From Alphaproteobacteria bacterium (lineage in GTDB: Bacteria > Pseudomonadota > Alphaproteobacteria > Reyranellales > Reyranellaceae): a stretch of 64,000 nt of DNA. Position numbers and translations under genes: made by a program. Shown here in pieces: positions 63,016-64,000 of the stretch. The notes beneath the pieces are model-generated. The model was not told where the DNA came from, ran no database searches, and saw nothing but the letters and a program-made list of their open reading frames with translations. Position 1 is the first letter of the stretch, and every line of letters begins with the position of its first letter. The stretch lies in assembly GCA_019635875.1 (NCBI GenBank), contig JAHBYP010000005.1, forward strand, positions 496,001 to 560,000. Direction: 5' to 3'.

Positions 63016-64000
63016 TCAGCCGCGTGCGCGTTCCTCGCTGGCGACGCCCAGGGCGGCGAGCGCGGTGGCGACGATCGATTTGGCGTCGAGGCCGGCCCAT
63101 TCGTACTGCCTGGCCGGCGCGGCGTGGTCGATGAAGCGGTCGGGCAGGATCATCGGCCGGATCTTCAGCCCGTGGTCGAGCGCGCCGGCCGTGGCGAGAT
63201 GCTGCATCACCTGCGCCGCGAAGCCGCCGACCGCACCCTCCTCGATGGTGATCAGCACCTCGTGGTGGCGCGCCAGCCGGCGCACCAGGTCGGTGTCGAG
63301 CGGCTTGGCGAAGCGGGCGTCGGCCACCGTGGTCGGCAGGCCGCGCGCGGCCAGATCGTCCGCCGCCTTGAGGCATTCCTGCAGCCGCGCGCCGAAGCTC
63401 AGCAGCGCGATCTTGCTGCCCTCGCGCACGATGCGGCCCCTGCCGATCTCCAGCGGCGTACCCTTGGCCGGCAGATCGACGCCGACGCCCTCGCCGCGCG
63501 GATAGCGGAAGGCGGAGGGGCGATCGTCGATCGCCGCCGAGGTCGCCACCATGTGCATCAGCTCGAGCTCGTCAGATGCCGCCATGACGACGAAATCCGG
63601 CAGGCAGGCGAGATAGGCCACGTCGTAGCTGCCGGCATGGGTGGCGCCGTCGGCACCTACCAGCCCGGCGCGGTCGATGGCGAAGCGCACCGGCAGCTTC
63701 TGGATCGCCACGTCGTGCACGACCTGGTCGTAGGCGCGCTGCAGGAAAGTCGAGTAGATCGCCGCGAAGGGCTTGAAGCCTTCGGTGGCGAGGCCGGCGG
63801 CGAAGGTCACGCCGTGCTGCTCGGCGATGCCGACATCGAAGCTGCGCTCCGGGAAGCGCCTGGCGAACTGGTCGAGGCCGGTGCCGTTGGGCATGGCGGC
63901 GGTGATGGCGACGATCTTCGGGTCGGCCTCGGCCTCGGCGATCAGCGCCCTGGCGAAGACCGAGGTGTAGTTGGGCGCGTTGCTGACCGCCTTGACCTGC
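63016..64000 (-). CDS. dxs: 1-deoxy-D-xylulose-5-phosphate synthase, C-terminal half
   Basis: About 328 C-terminal residues; the N-terminal thiamine-binding half lies beyond the window. [35 protein letters not shown] (with the catalytic glutamate of the pyrimidine domain) and [19 protein letters not shown] match DXS exactly. [18 protein letters not shown] is the start of the last domain. It makes DXP from pyruvate and glyceraldehyde-3-phosphate in the MEP isoprenoid pathway. The reading frame is intact to the window edge. Confidence 0.95.
   Translation of the reverse strand, partial: QVKAVSNAPNYTSVFARALIAEAEADPKIVAITAAMPNGTGLDQFARRFPERSFDVGIAEQHGVTFAAGLATEGFKPFAAIYSTFLQRAYDQVVHDVAIQKLPVRFAIDRAGLVGADGATHAGSYDVAYLACLPDFVVMAASDELELMHMVATSAAIDDRPSAFRYPRGEGVGVDLPAKGTPLEIGRGRIVREGSKIALLSFGARLQECLKAADDLAARGLPTTVADARFAKPLDTDLVRRLARHHEVLITIEEGAVGGFAAQVMQHLATAGALDHGLKIRPMILPDRFIDHAAPARQYEWAGLDAKSIVATALAALGVASEERARG

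Overview
The window is about 64 kb of GC-rich DNA with dense, often overlapping genes. It fits a soil or plant-associated alphaproteobacterium, perhaps a Rhodospirillales or Reyranella-like lineage. The grounds are alphaproteobacterial-type RecA, AlaS, TlyA and Dxs, a DksA with a single cysteine, a GTTC-N7-GTTC LexA box upstream of recA, and several families of dispersed palindromic repeats. I saw no rRNA, tRNA, CRISPR array, prophage or complete insertion sequence.

Layout. 1-8839 (minus): alaS heads a chain of nine overlapping genes that runs through a small lipoprotein into a CDP-glucose branched-deoxysugar pathway (rfbF, rfbG, a 3,5-epimerase, a C-methyltransferase, a reductase/epimerase) and two glycosyltransferase-type proteins. 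8951-11917 (plus): three copies of a YkgJ-type cysteine-cluster domain in two genes, then a small hydrolase, all lying between alaS and recA. 12275-15721: recA with LexA boxes, and an orphan membrane histidine kinase read the other way. 15778-23248 (minus): a membrane molybdo-oxidoreductase resembling SoeABC sulfite dehydrogenase, a family III CoA-transferase and two proteins of unknown function. 23588-26579: dksA and a four-gene bufferin (copper-binding RiPP) operon. 26880-31296: a SUMF1-fold exported protein, mobA, a hydratase, a PdeM-like phosphoesterase and an EipB-like envelope protein. 31297-34747: a repeat-filled stretch, a relic of a DUF1365 gene, cyclopropane-fatty-acid synthase and a MelB-type transporter. 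34775-39365 (minus): an ECF sigma / anti-sigma / CpxP-like / DUF1800 / DUF1501 operon. 39493-49000: catabolic and signalling genes (GGT family, LivK-like binding protein, nitronate monooxygenase, adenylate cyclase, PEP mutase/isocitrate lyase family, amidohydrolase, SGNH hydrolase). 48562-52667: a three-subunit amino-acid dehydrogenase of HcnABC/Oox type with an MFS transporter. 52893-59251: a PyrE with a histone-H1-like tail, small proteins and a dipeptide-type ABC importer without ATPase genes. 59384-64000: sppA, tlyA, an SDR and the C-terminal part of dxs.

Genes that probably work together. MobA supplies the bis-MGD cofactor family that SoeA would need. BufA1 (precursor peptide), BufB (DUF692/MNIO iron enzyme), BufC (DUF2063 partner) and DoxX form one modification and export unit for metal stress. 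The ECF sigma factor and its anti-sigma partner probably control the CpxP/DUF1800/DUF1501 genes downstream. The CDP-sugar genes make one activated branched 6-deoxyhexose for a surface glycan.

The best candidates for less-described biology are the bufferin operon and its cysteine-less SUMF1 neighbour, the YkgJ triplication, the alaS-led sugar operon, the helically phased CCAAC array beside the DUF1365 relic, and the nested palindromic repeats.
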